From Romanomermis culicivorax (taxonomy: Eukaryota; Nematoda; Enoplea; Mermithida; Mermithidae): a stretch of 64,000 nucleotides of DNA. The stretch covers positions 532,760 to 596,759 of the forward strand of contig CAWUHX010000168.1 of the NCBI GenBank assembly GCA_963922205.1, given 5' to 3'. How positions within the stretch are numbered: the first letter of the stretch is position 1; the number at the start of each line of letters is the position of its first letter. The notes beneath the pieces were generated by a model. That model was not told where the DNA came from and ran no database searches. It saw only the letters and a program-made list of their open reading frames with translations. Positions 1-15,174 of this stretch are shown piece after piece. Position numbers and translations under genes: made by a program.

Positions 1-1922
1 CCTTTTTTCAATGTTCTCCAAAATTTTACGGAAAAAAACTCAAAATTTGCAATTTTTCTACTAAAATTTAAGTTTTTCAACTTTGAAATTCTATTTTTTC
101 TGTTAAAATTTCCGAAATTTTATCAATTTTTCCGAAATTCCACCTCATAATACTAGAAATTCAAAAATTTCCCATTCAAAAACCATTTTTTCATCAAAAA
201 TTTTATCGAATTCGTGGGGAGAAATGTTGAATTTTGATGAGAAATTCAATTTTTAATACTGAAATTTTGAAATTCTCAACAAAATTTGAATCAAATTCCT
301 ATAATTTCTAGTAAAATTCAAACAAAAAACAGAATTTTCGAATAGAATGTTATAAAAATTTGAAAAAAACCAATTTTTCGTTGAATTTACAGAATTAAAG
401 TTTCCATGAAATTTCAAAAATAATTTGAATTTTCCATTATAATTTCGCAACATTGATGGAAATTTTCAATTTTCAGACAAAATTTACTACAATTTTTTTT
501 ACTTTTTTAGTAAAATTTCAATGGAATATTCATTGAAATTTGATTTTTTGCGGTAGAATTTCTGCAAAATTCTGTAAAATTTGACTTTTTTCAGTTAAAT
601 TTCCAGAAAATTTGCATAAAAATTTGAATTTGTGGATGGAATTCTGTAGAATTCGTGGAAATTCCTAATTTTTTAGTAAAGTTTTTGCAGAATTAAAAAA
701 ACATAATTTTTTCTATTAAATTTCAAGGAAATTTGCATAAAAATTAGTATTTTGGATAGGAATTTGGACAAATATTTGAATTTTCCCATGAAATTTTGTG
801 GAATTCATGGAACTTTTCGAATATTTTGGCGTAGAATTTCTATATAATTTCGAAAAATTTGATTTTTTTTTGCTTAAATTTCAGTAGACTTTGCATAAAA
901 ATGTGTGATTTTGACTCGAATTTACATAAAAATTTGAGAAATTTTGTAAAATTCATAGAAATTACTAGTTATTTTGGGTAGAATTTTTTCAGAATTTTGA
1001 AAAATTTGATTTTTTTCCAGTTAAATTTCAATCAAATTTGCATAGAAATTCGTATTTTCGACTGGAATTTCTATAAAAATTTGCGAATTTGTCGACGGAA
1101 TTTTGTAGAATTGATTAATTTTTGAATTTCTTAGCTAGAATTTCAACAAAATTCTATAAAATTCAATTTTTTGGACCGAAATTTGTGTAAAAATTTGCGA
1201 ATGTCGACAAAATTTTGTAAAATTCATGTAATTTTTGAATTTTTCAGTTAGAATTTCCACAAAATTCTGTAAAATTCGATTTTTTCACTTGAATTTCAAG
1301 GAAATTTGCGTAAAAATTTGTATTTTTGACTGAAATTTGCCTAAAAATTTGAATTTTCTGTTGGAATTATGTGAAATCTAAATTTTTTAGGTAGAATTTC
1401 TACAAAGTTCTCTAGAATTGGATTTTTTCAGATAATTTTTGATCGAATTTGCATAAAAATTTGATTTTTTCTGCGAAATTTTCTAAAATTTATGGAAATT
1501 TCAAATTTTTGAGTAGATTTTCTACGGAATTCTCAAAACTTTGAATTTTCGACCAGAATTTCAATTTAAAAAATTGAATACTTGGTCGGAATTTAGTGAA
1601 ATTTATGAAAATCTTCAATGCTGACAACATTTAATTTTTGACTAGAATTTGTCCCAAAATTTGAATGGAATATTGTAGAATTCATGAAAAATGTGAATTT
1701 TCGACTTGAATTTCTAAAGAATTTTTAAATTTTTAGCTAAATTGAAGTCAAATTTGCAAAAAAATTCGAATTTTCGACTATATTTTTATCAAAAATTTGT
1801 AGAATTTATAAAATTTTTGAATTTAAGCTAGAATTATTACAGAATTTTGAGAATTTTTTTTTTGAGAAAATCAAAATTTTTTTCAACTTTACACCAAAAA
1901 ATGTAAATAAATTTTTTTACAG
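1..1922 (+). repeat. Intronic degenerate repeat of GST-like gene
   Basis: Last intron of the plus-strand gene, ending in TTTTTTTACAG at 1912-1922. It is made of diverged copies, very roughly 150 bases apart, of a unit containing TTGCATAAAAATTTG and GAATTTTGTAGAATTCATGG. I see no coding signal on either strand. The upstream end lies outside the window. Confidence 0.6.
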
Positions 1923-2067
1923 ATTCGATTTTACACTAGAAAGACCAAAATTGAAAGATTATTTGGATCGAGTTCGCCATCATTTGGGTTTACATTACGA
2001 AGAAGCCCACAAATTTTCCAGAATATTGGCCACCAAAATGAAAAACGAACAGGCTTTAAAATTGTGA
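1923..2067 (+). CDS. Theta-class glutathione S-transferase-like protein, 3' terminal exon (partial)
   Basis: Only the last exon is inside the window. It starts after the acceptor TTTTACAG, with its first base completing a split codon, and ends at TGA 2065-2067. The 47 visible residues include RPKLKDYLDRVRHH and HYEEAHKF and end in QALKL. This resembles the C-terminal helices of theta-class GSTs, which I recall as an RVR...YY.EAH.F...K...AKL pattern in insect theta GSTs. Members of that class conjugate glutathione to electrophiles in the cytosol. The thioredoxin-like N-terminal half and the active site lie upstream, so activity cannot be judged. An AATAAA lies about 125 bases downstream. The gene converges with frg-1. 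Another GST-fold protein is possible, since the match rests on one short exon. Confidence 0.58.
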
Positions 2068-2190
2068 AAAAAAATAATTTTTTACAAAAGTTCAAATTTT
2101 ACAGTTCAAAAACCGGTTATTATTGCATTTATTACTGTAGTTTGGCGTTTTGCCAGGTTTAGTTTTTTTAATTTTATTTTATTTATAGAA

Positions 2191-2196
2191 AATAAA
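2191..2196 (+). other. Polyadenylation signal of the GST-like gene
   Basis: AATAAA 124 bases after the TGA at 2065-2067, in T-rich sequence. It is the first AATAAA downstream of the stop. Confidence 0.6.
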
Positions 2197-2199
2197 AAA

Positions 2200-4400
2200 T
2201 TATTGCAATTTACAAAATTAGTTGGAGTTTGTAAACAAATTTAAATTACAGTAATTACCATAAATATTGTAATTAGACTTTTGGCTGAAAATTTGAATTT
2301 TTTAAAAAATGAAAAATATTCCTTCTCTTCAATTTCATTTTGAAAATTTTGTTTTTCTTTGCAATTTTTTTTTTAGAATTTTAATTCAAAATTTGAATTT
2401 TTCGAAAATGTTGGAATTTCTAGAATTTTGAAATCTGAAAATATAAAATTTAAATATTTTTCCAGGAATTTTGATTTTTTTCGAATTCTACTATAGACTT
2501 TTCCGGAAAAAATCATTAAATTCTCTGAAAATTGGAATTTTTCAATAAAATTTGCTATGGACTTTTCCCGAAAAAATCATTAAATTGTTTAAAGATTCTA
2601 ACTTTTCATTGAAATTTGCGTAAATTTTCACAAAAACCATTAAACTCTGTAAAAAATCGAATTTTTCATTCAAATTTGCATAAATATTCCGGAAAAATCG
2701 TCAAATTTTGTGAAAATTCAAATGTTTCTTTCAAATTTGCACAGATTTTTTTCGAAAAATCAAAATGAAAAAAAACCAATTTGGAAAAAGCATAGATTTC
2801 TCGAGAAACAAACAATTAAATTTTGCAAAAATTCAAATTTTCAATATATTTTGCATAGATTTTTTCCAAAAAAAATCATCCAATTCTGTGAAAATTCATA
2901 TTTTTAATGAAATTAGCATAAATTTTTTCAAAAAACTATAAAATTCGAAATTTTTAAATAAATTTTCATAAATTTTTCTTAAAAAAATCATTAAATCATG
3001 TAAAAATTTGAACATTTCAATGAAATTTGTACTCAAAAATTGAATTTGAAAAAATTCTGTATCAAAAAAATTTTTTGTGAAAATTTTTGAAATTTTCAAA
3101 TATAAAATTTTTCAAAGAATTTTTATTTTTTTAAAAATTGATTCCTTATAAATAAAATTGTATTTTTTCTTGAAACTCATCTTTATGATTAAATTTTTGA
3201 ATCAAAGATTCATAAAATTTATCAACAAACTTTGCATAAATTTTTCCAAAAAAAGAATCTTTAAATTCTGTGAATTTTACCATCAATTTTTTCGAAAAAA
3301 TCATTAAAATTTGTAGAAATTCGAAATTTTCAATGAAATTTGCATACATTTTCCTAAAAATTCGAATTTTCCAATAAAATTTGCGTAAATTTTGTAAGAA
3401 CATCATTTAATTCTGTGGAAATTCGAATTTAGGCATAGATTTTTTCAAAATAATCATTAAATTCTGAAAAAATTCGAATTTTTCGTTGAAATTTGCACAA
3501 TTTTATTTTAAATAGTGAAATTTAGTGAAAATTCGAATTTTTGAATGAAGTGTTTTTGAATGAACTATTAAATGTGTTAAAACTCGAAATGTTCAATAAA
3601 ATTCGCATAGATTTTCTAGGAATTTTCCCGATATCCTGGGAAAATTCGAATTTTAGCCTAGATTTTCCGTAAAAAAATTACAAATTTCTGTGAATATTCT
3701 TATGTTTCCTAAAGAATTTGGCATAAATTTTCCAATATAAACTTATTAAATTCTGTAAAAATTCAAATTTTACTATTACATTCTTCGAAGAATATCATTA
3801 AATTATGCAAAAATTAGATTTTTAACGTAAATTTTCCCCAAGAAATCATTAAATTGTGTAAAATTAGAATTTTTGAATAAAAATTGCATAGATTTTTCTC
3901 CTTAAATTTTGTAATAATCGAATTTTTCAATGAAATTCACCCAGATTCTCTAAAAGAATCATCAAATTACGTGAAAATTCCAATTTTAGCATAAATTTTC
4001 TCAAAAAAAATTATTAAATCCTGTAAAAATTCGAATTTTTCGGAAAAATCATTAGATTCTTTGAAAATTTGAAGTTTAGCACAGATTTTTCCAAAAAAAA
4101 AACATTGAATTCCATGGAAATTCGAATTTTCTAGTGAAATTTGCATATATCTCTGGAAAAAAGTGTCCAAATTTTGGTAAAATTGTAATTTTTCAATAAA
4201 ATTGCATTAGATTTTAAAAAGTGATCAAATTCTGTGAAAATTCGGATTTGTATGAATTAGAGTTTTCCAAAGAAATTTGCGCTTTAAATTTTAGCAATTT
4301 AACATCAAATATTTTCAATATTCAAATTTACACCTAAAAACCAAAAATTTATATTTTTGATATTAAATTTTTTTTTCAAATTGTGGTTTAATTTTTTTTT
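2200..4400. repeat. Convergent intergenic repeat, about 65-75 base unit
   Basis: This lies between the 3' ends of the GST-like gene and frg-1. It is filled with diverged copies of a unit containing AATCATTAAATTCTGTGAAA, ATTCGAATTTTTCAATGAAA and TTTGCATAAATTTTTC. There is no exon-like sequence on either strand; the short ORFs here are repeat translations rich in F, K and N. Confidence 0.6.
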
Positions 4401-4410
4401 TAAATTTAAA

Positions 4411-4416
4411 TTTATT
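4411..4416 (-). other. Polyadenylation signal of frg-1
   Basis: TTTATT on the plus strand reads AATAAA on the minus strand, 29 bases after the frg-1 stop codon. Confidence 0.6.
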
Positions 4417-4444
4417 AAAAAATGATAAACAAAATAAATGACAA

Positions 4445-7400
4445 TCATTTACAAAATTTATCCGACTTCATTTTCTCTCTTCTGAAAAAAATGTGAATCT
4501 ACAGTAAGCTACAGTAAGACTGAAAAACTATCGTACCTGTCCAACAAAGTTTCGTGCAGGCTACCATCGTCGCGAGCTTTTTTCACTGTAGTTTGATCTT
4601 CGGGATTCAACTTCACTTTAGAATGTTGATAAAGTTTTCTGAATTTAGGAAAAAAATTTGATCCAAAATTTCGGAATATCAACTTTCAAGATCAGGAGAA
4701 AATTTTCTGGAAAAAAGGATAACTATGTCAAATTGGACATCAATCAATAGATCTACTCGAAATCTTTCCAAAAAACTGATTTGAATTTTTGTATCTTGAT
4801 TTTTGACGAAGTTATCAGTGATCAAACTTTTGAAATCAAAGTAATGACTTTGATCCAGATCAAATTCCAAATGATCAGAAATTTCACTGAAATGAATTAA
4901 ATTACATGTTGATAGATAGATCTCGTCGAGATCTGTACGAAAAACTGATTTTTATTTTTGTATCTTAATTTTTGATAGAGTTATCAATGGTTAAAGTTTA
5001 GAGATCAGATTGATGATTCTGATCTAGACCAAATTCATAATAATCAAAATTTTCTCTATATGTGTCAAATCACACATCAATCAATAGATCTTGTCGAGAT
5101 CTATCCAAAAAACTGATTTGAATTTTCGTATCTTGATTTTTGAAAAAGTTATCAGTGGTCAAACTTTTGAGATCAAAGTCATGACTTTGATCCAGATCAA
5201 ATTCCAAATGATCAGAATTTTTACTGAAATGAATTGAATCACATATCGATAGATAGATCTCGTCGAGATCTGTTCAAAAAACTGATTTTTATTTTTGTAT
5301 CTTGATTTTCGACGAACATATTGATGATTAAAGCTTTGAGATCAGACTCATAATTTTCATCCGGATTAAATTCAAAATTTTCTTAATATATGTCAAATTA
5401 GACATCAATCAATAGATCTCATCTAGATCTATCCAAAAAATGATTTTCATTCTTGTATCTTGATTTTCGACAAAGTTAACAACGGTAGAAGTTTTGAGAT
5501 CAAACTGATAATTTTGATCTAGATCAAATTCATAATGATCAAAAAATTATTGATAAGCGTATCAAGTTACATATCAGTCGATAGATATCGTCGAGATCTT
5601 TTCAGAAAACTAATGCCCGTGTCTATATCTTGATTTTCGACAGAGCTATCAATGATATTGTTTCGAAATACGGTTCTTGATCTAGATCAAATTTAAAATG
5701 ATCAGAATTTTTCCTCATATGTTCGAATCACATATCAATCGATAGATCTCGTCGAGATTTTCTCAAAAAATTAAATTTCGTTTTAACATCTTGATTTCCG
5801 GCAGAGCTATCAATGGTAAAATTTTTAGGATCAGACAGCTACTTTTGATCTAGATCAGAATCGAAATGATCAGAGCTTTTTCTAAAATATGTCAAGCTAC
5901 ATATCAATCGATAGATCTCGTCGAGATCTGCTCAAAAAATCAAAGTTAATTTTAGTATCTTGATTTTTGACAGAGCTACCAATGGTAGAAGTTTTAGGAT
6001 CACACATCTAATTTTGATCTGGATCAAATTCCGAGCGATCAGAATTTTTTCTAAAATGTGTCAAGCTACATATCAATCGATAGATCTCGTCGAGATCTGC
6101 TCAAAAAATCAAAGTTAATTTTAATATCTTGATTTTTGACAGAGCTACCAATGGTAGAAGTTATAGGATCAGACAGCTTTTCTTGATCTAGATCAGTATC
6201 TAAATGATCAGAGCTTTTTCTAAAATATGTCAAGCTACATATCAATCGATAGATCTCGTCGAGATCTGCTCAAAAAATCATAGTTAATTTTAATATCTTG
6301 ATTTTTGACAGAGCTACCAATGCTAGAAGTTTTAGGATCACACATCTGATTTTGATCTGGATCAAATTCCGGGCGATCAGAATTTTTTCTAAAATGTGTC
6401 AAGCTACATATCAATCGATAGATCTCGTCGAGATCTGCCCAAAAAATCAAAGTTCATTTTAATATCTTTATTTTTGACAGAGCTATCAGTGGTAGAAGTT
6501 TTAGGATCACACAGATGATTTTGATCTGGATCAAATTCCGAGCGATCAGAATTTTTTCTAAAATGTGTCAAGCTACATATCAATCGATAGATCTCGTCAA
6601 AATCTGTTTAGAAAACTAATTGTCATTTTTTTATCTTGATTTTCGAAATAGCTATCAATGTTGAACGTTTGGTGATCAGACAGCTAATTTTGATCCGGAT
6701 CAAATTCCCAATGATCTGAATTTTTGCTCATAACGTCGAGTTACATATCAAACGATAGATCTGATCGAGATCTATCGAAAAATCTGATTTTCATACCCGT
6801 ATCTCCATTTTTGACATAGTTACAGTAAGAAAATCAAACTTACACATAAGATACTTCGCATTTTCCTGAATCTTTGATTTTATCCAAATCGGGCGTCAAA
6901 TCTACTTTCGTATCTCTTTCTCTATTGGTTCTGAGCTGAAATGAAAAAATTTGAATTTTTTTTTTAAATTTTAAAAATTAAATTTTTTTATACATTTTCA
7001 AAAAATTTTGTTTTTAAATTTTTGAAAATTATTTTTTTTTAATTTCAAGAAAATTAATTTCCTAAAATTTTTCAAAATTAAATTTTTTTTCTAAATTTTC
7101 GATGAATTCAGCATTAATTTTGGAAAATTTTTACAAAAATTCACCATAAAGTTTTTTAAGAAATGCAACAAAAATGTAAATTTTCTGTAAAATTTTCACA
7201 AAAAACTGAATTTTAATAGAAATTTCTAGAAAATTTCAGCATAAATTTTTGTAAAAAGGCAATTTTCGTAAAAAAACTCAATTTTCTTAAAAATTTTCAC
7301 GAAAATTCAGCATAAATTTTTTTGAAAAATTTAAAAAATGCAAATTTTCTGTTGAACTTTCTGAAAATATTAAATTTTTTCGAACTTTTTACGAAAATTC

Positions 7401-10400
7401 AGCATAAATTTTTGCGAAAAAATGCAAACTTTCTGTTAAATTTTGGCAAAAACTGAATTTTTCAAAAAAATTTTAAAAGTTTTTGTAAAAAAACGATTTT
7501 CTCTTGAACTGTCATAGGAAACTAAATTTTTTCAACATTTTTAGAAAAACTCAGCATAAAATTTCCTAAAAAATGTGAGAAAAATGAAAATTTTATGTTA
7601 AATTTTCATAAAAATTGAGTTTTTTTTTCAAATTTCAATAAACGTTACCATAAATTATTGTAAGAAACAAATTTCAGCCAAATTTTCGCGGAAAAAGGCA
7701 AATTTTTCGGAAATTTTTAAAAAAATGCAGCATAAATTTTGTAAAGAAAAACAATTTTCTGTTGAATTTTCGCAAAAAAATTATTTTTTTCAAAATCTTC
7801 AACGAAAATTCAGCATAAATTCTTTAAAAAAAATTTAAAACTGCAAATTTTCTGGAAAGGAAGTGAATTTCTTGGAGATTTTTACGAAAATGCACCATAA
7901 ATTTCTGTGAAAAAATGCAAATTTTATGTTAAATTTTCATAAAAAAAATATTTTTTTTTGGAATTTCTACAAACGTTAGCATAAATTATTGCAAAAAATG
8001 CAAATTTTCTGCTAAATTTTCGAGAAAAAAAAAATTTTTTTACAATAATGCGGCATAAATTTTTGTAAAAAAATCAATTTTGAGTTGAATTTTCTAAAAA
8101 AAACTAATTTTTTTCAAAATTTTCACGAAAATCCAGCATAAATTTTTTTTGAAAAATTTTAAAAAATGCAAATTTTCTGTTGAACTTCCTAGAAAAAAAT
8201 TAATTTTCAAAAGATTTTCACAGAAATTCAGCATAAACTTATGTAAAAAATTCAAGAAATGCAAATTTTCTGTCGAATATTCGTAAAAAACTAGATTTCT
8301 GCAAGAATTTTACAGAATTTTCTGCTAAATTTTCAGAAAAACTGAGTTTTTATAAAAAATTTCACAAAAAATGAACATGAATTTTTGTGAAAAAATGCAA
8401 ATTTTCTGTTAAAATTTGATAAAACGAAATTTTTCTAAATTTTGAAAAAAAATTTTAGCATAAATTTTTGTTAAAAATGCAAGAAAAATACAAATTTGTA
8501 GCTAAATTTTGATGAAAACTGAATTTTTAAAATTTTTTTTTTTTATAAAAATTCAACGTGGTAAATTTTTTTCGAAAAATGCGAACTTTCGCAAAATTTT
8601 TTTGAAAATTTCAAAAAATTTAAAATTTTCAAAAATTAATTTTTTTTTAAATTTTGAAAATTAATATTTTTGTACAAATTTTTTACTTTTAAAATTTCGT
8701 TTTCTTCCGCTTTCTTACTATTGGCTAAAACGTAACCGTCTTGATCGCACAAAAAACTCAAAAAACAATTATTAACCGCCGATTGTAAAGCGGTTTTTTG
8801 CTAAAAAGTGTAAAAATTTAGTGTAAAGTGTTAAATATTTTCTTTTAAATTACATCTTCAAAAACGATTTCCCATTTTTCGCGGTTGGAAATTGCTTCGG
8901 AAGTGGCGGATAAGCGACCGGTCGACCGATCAACGCCGATATATTTACCGTAACCTGAAGCAGGGAAAAGAAAATTTTCTCTACAACTTTACACCAAGAA
9001 GAAATTTTCAACAACTTTACAGCTTTTTACTTATTTACGAGTTTACAACAAAAAAATTTTTTACAACTTTACGCCAAATTTTTTTTACAAGTTTACACCA
9101 GAAATTTTTTCACAACATTATACCAAAAGAAAATTTTTTAGAACTTTACAGCATAATATGCTTTTTTACTTGCAAGTTTACACCAAAAGATATTTTTTAC
9201 AAATTTACACCGACAGACATTTTCTACAATTTTACACAAAAATGAGTTTTTCGTTTAAAAATTGTACAGATTTACACTAAAACGAGCATTTTTACTTTAC
9301 ACAAGAAGGAGCTTTTCTAACAAGTTTACACATTTTTATATAACTTTACACCAAAAAAGGCGTTATACAAGTTTACACAGAGAGAACTATTTCTTAAGTT
9401 TACACCAAAATTTTTTTTGTTTACAGCTTTCCACAAAAAAGAGTTTCTTACAACTTTACACCAGAAAACCACTTTACAATGAAAAAATTTTTTTTCTTCC
9501 AAACTTCGCACTAAAAGAAACTTTTTCAGAGTTTACACCGAAAGAAATTTTTTTTCGCATTTGACATTAACAAAAATCTTTCAACAACTTTACACTAGAA
9601 GAATCTTTTTGTAAACTTTCAGAACAAAAGATTTTTTTCACTTGTTTACATCAGACGAACCGTTTCACAACTTTACACCAAAAAAATTATTTTCAGGAGT
9701 TTACGCCAAAAAAAGTGGTTTTTGAAAGTTTACATAAAATTCTTCTACAACTTTACACCAGAAGAAATTTTTTACACTTTACACCAAAAGAATTTTTTTA
9801 CAACTTCACAAAAAATAAGCTCTTTAACAAGTTTACACCAGAAGAAATATTTTACAAGTTTACACAAAAAAGGTTTTTTTACAACTTTACACTAAAAAAG
9901 TGTAAATTTACGTATAAAGAAAGCTTTTCATCGGTTTACACCAGAAGAAACCTTTCTACAAATTCGCACTAAACAATTCTCCTTCTAGTTTACACCAACA
10001 GAAAAATGTTGCAAGTTTACACCAAATGAATTTTCTACAAGTTTAAAGCAAAGAGAAATTTTCCACAACTTTACACCACGGGTGATTATTTACAATTTCT
10101 TTTACATCATTATCGAGAGAAATTTATTAACAAGTTTACAACAAAAGAAATTATTTACAACTTTACATCGAAGAAATTTCTGTTGCAATTTTACAACAGA
10201 AGAGATTATTAACAACTTTACACCAAAAGGAATTCTTCACAAATTTACACTAAAAAAGGTTTTTTTTTACAAAATTACACCAAAAAAATTTTGCTACAAC
10301 TCTACGCCAGAAATTTTTTTATTACAATTTTAAACAAGGAGAAATTTGACAACTTTACAGCAAAGTATATCACTTTACACCAGAATGAATGTTTTTACAA

Positions 10401-11862
10401 CTTTACACCTGGGAAGATTTTTTGACAACTTTACATCAAAAGGATTTTTCACGAGTTTACACCAGAAGAAACTTTTTTTAGAATTTGACAGAAAATTTTT
10501 TTCTCTCCACAAATTCACGTTGAAAAGTTTACACTGAAAGAAATTTTTTTACAAGTTCATGCTGAAAGGAAGCTTCTTAATAACTTTACACCAAAAGAAT
10601 TTTTTTTACAACTTCAAACTAAACGAAGTTTTTCTATAAGCTTACACCAAAGGAAATTTTATTTACAACTTTACACCCCAATTTTTACAACTTTACATGG
10701 AAAGATACTTTTCTACAACTTTACACCAAAAGGAAAATTCTCCATCAGTTTACATCAAGGGGAATTTTTTTAACAACTACACGAAAAATAAATTTTTTTC
10801 ACTAGTTTACATCAACGGGAATTTTTTTGATAACTTCACACTAACATTAAAGCTTTAGAACTTTACACCAAAATAATTTTTTTAATGCAAGTTTACCGCA
10901 ACAGAGATTTTTTACAAGTTTAAACGAAAAAAACTTTACACAAAAAAAATTTTCCGAGAGTTTACATCAGCCGGAATTTTTTTCTCAAGTTTACACCAAC
11001 AGAAAGCACACCGAAAAAAAATTTTTTTTTACCTGTTTTCATGGTCACAAATTGCGAATCGGGCGTTTTAAATAGCGTAAATATTTCTTCGGGATAAGGT
11101 TCTTCGTCTGCAAAAGAAATTTTTTTTGAAATTTAAATTTAAATTTTTTCAAAATTTAAAATTTGAATTTTTTCAAAATTTAAAATTTAAATTTTTACAA
11201 AATTTAAAATTTAAATTTTTACAAAATTTAAAATTTAAATTTTTTCCCGCCCTCACCCGACCGGTGCGGACCACCCACGACGAAAAATCCGTTATCCAAA
11301 GCGGATAAGTAGGTAAATTCGCCGGTTTTTTCTACGGCCAACGGACCGGATTTGATTAAATTTTCGTCGTTCATACACCACCAACCGGCTTTAGAAAAAA
11401 AGTGTAAATTTTAATTTTAGAAAAAAATTAATTAAAATTTAAAATTTCATTAATTAAAAAAATTAATTTAAATTTTTACCGTGTTCGACGACGTCGGCGT
11501 CAACGGCGGCGGCGGCCGCTTCGGCATTTTTTTCGGCGATTTTTCGTTTTTTGGCTTTTTTATCGAAACTGATGCGAGAAAAAATGCAAATTTTACAATT
11601 TTTAAACGTCGAAAAACGTCAATTTTTTTATTTAAACGTAATTTTAAAGCAACATTAAGCGCTAGAAATTCGGCGAATAGCGCTTTTTCGGCGAAAAAAC
11701 CAAAAAAAAATCGATTTCCGGCGAAAAAACCCCAAAAAATTCGAATTTCGACGTGGAAAATCAGTGAAATTTTCGGCGAAAATTCACTCACATTTGCTTG
11801 TTGCCTTTCAAAATTAGTTTTCCGGGTTTTGAAATTCGATAATCGCTTAACGACGACGTCAT
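4445..11862 (-). CDS. frg-1: FRG1 family protein (actin-bundling / RNA-processing associated)
   Basis: Nine exons (minus order): 11862-11792, 11568-11480, 11388-11257, 11107-11033, 8954-8854, 8800-8687, 6935-6844, 4638-4537 and 4481-4445. They sum to 813 nt, giving 270 residues with every junction in frame; human FRG1 is about 258. The family landmarks are colinear: N-terminal KLILKG followed by a lysine-rich stretch, [35 protein letters not shown], a [12 protein letters not shown] core of the fascin-like beta-trefoil, and the C-terminal [20 protein letters not shown] ending in KFCK. FRG1 is known as a nuclear/nucleolar RNA-associated protein that also binds F-actin. The start is the only ATG upstream of KLILKG in frame. 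Coding exons total under 1 kb, while four introns of roughly 1.7-2.2 kb hold three different repeat families. It is last in the putative four-gene operon. Confidence 0.93.
4640..6840 (-). repeat. frg-1 intron 7 satellite with AGATCTCGTCGAGATCT palindrome
   Basis: This intron consists of about thirteen tandem copies of a unit of about 160-170 bases. Each copy carries ATCAATCGATAG followed by the 17-base palindrome AGATCTCGTCGAGATCT, then TATCTTGATTTTTGAC and a GATCTAGATCAAATT stretch. The best-preserved copies have palindromes starting at about 5923, 6082, 6251 and 6420. Related palindromes occur in introns of unc-62 and jmjc-1. Confidence 0.8.
6945..8680 (-). repeat. frg-1 intron 6 repeat (CAGCATAAATTTTTG)
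   Basis: Diverged copies, roughly 65-110 bases apart, of a unit containing AAAATTCAGCATAAATTTTT and AAATGCAAATTTTCTGTTAA fill the intron between exons 6 and 7. No open coding sequence is seen. Confidence 0.65.
8960..11030 (-). repeat. frg-1 intron 4 satellite (ACAACTTTACACCAAAAG)
   Basis: The intron between exons 4 and 5 is a run of 25-40 base units of the type ACAACTTTACACCAAAAGAA followed by ATTTTTTT. Units diverge strongly, but the core TTTACACCA is kept dozens of times. The same family fills npp-4 intron 4 at 23125-23632. The F- and T-rich ORFs in this stretch are repeat translations. Confidence 0.8.
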
Positions 11863-11917
11863 AATTCGCAGAAAAAAGCCGGAGCGCGAAAATGCCGAAA
11901 TTTTATCGATCGGCACA

Positions 11918-11919
11918 CT
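11918..11919 (-). promoter_or_regulatory. Candidate trans-splice acceptor of frg-1
   Basis: On the minus strand TTTACTGTAG ends here, 56 bases before the ATG. The AG is about 119 bases downstream of the mrps-23 AATAAA, fitting a nematode operon junction. No spliced-leader evidence is available from sequence alone. Confidence 0.4.
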
Positions 11920-12034
11920 ACAGTAAACTCTTATCATGTTCAAAAATACTTTCAACAGTTACATCATGCGTGTTTTTTTCGAATCAAGACATCCCCGAAA
12001 TCGAATTAATCATCTCCCCTAATTAGCATTCTAA

Positions 12035-15027
<2,993 letters not shown>

Positions 15028-15038
15028 AATGGAGAATC

Positions 15039-15040
15039 CT
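15039..15040 (-). promoter_or_regulatory. Candidate trans-splice acceptor of mrps-23
   Basis: The minus strand reads GGATTATTGTAG just 12 bases before the mrps-23 ATG. It is 108 bases downstream of the npp-4 AATAAA. Confidence 0.4.
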
Positions 15041-15147
15041 ACAATAATCCAAAAACGTATAAATTTGACGTCAGCAAGGTCAGAAACTTTTCCCTAAATA
15101 ATTTAGCTAAAACTTGAAACATAGAAAAATTGGGTTCATAAAAAAAG

Positions 15148-15153
15148 TTTATT
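15148..15153 (-). other. Polyadenylation signal of npp-4
   Basis: AATAAA on the minus strand 22 bases after the npp-4 TGA at 15175-15177. Confidence 0.6.
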
Positions 15154-15174
15154 AAAAAAATTTTTCATGTGTAT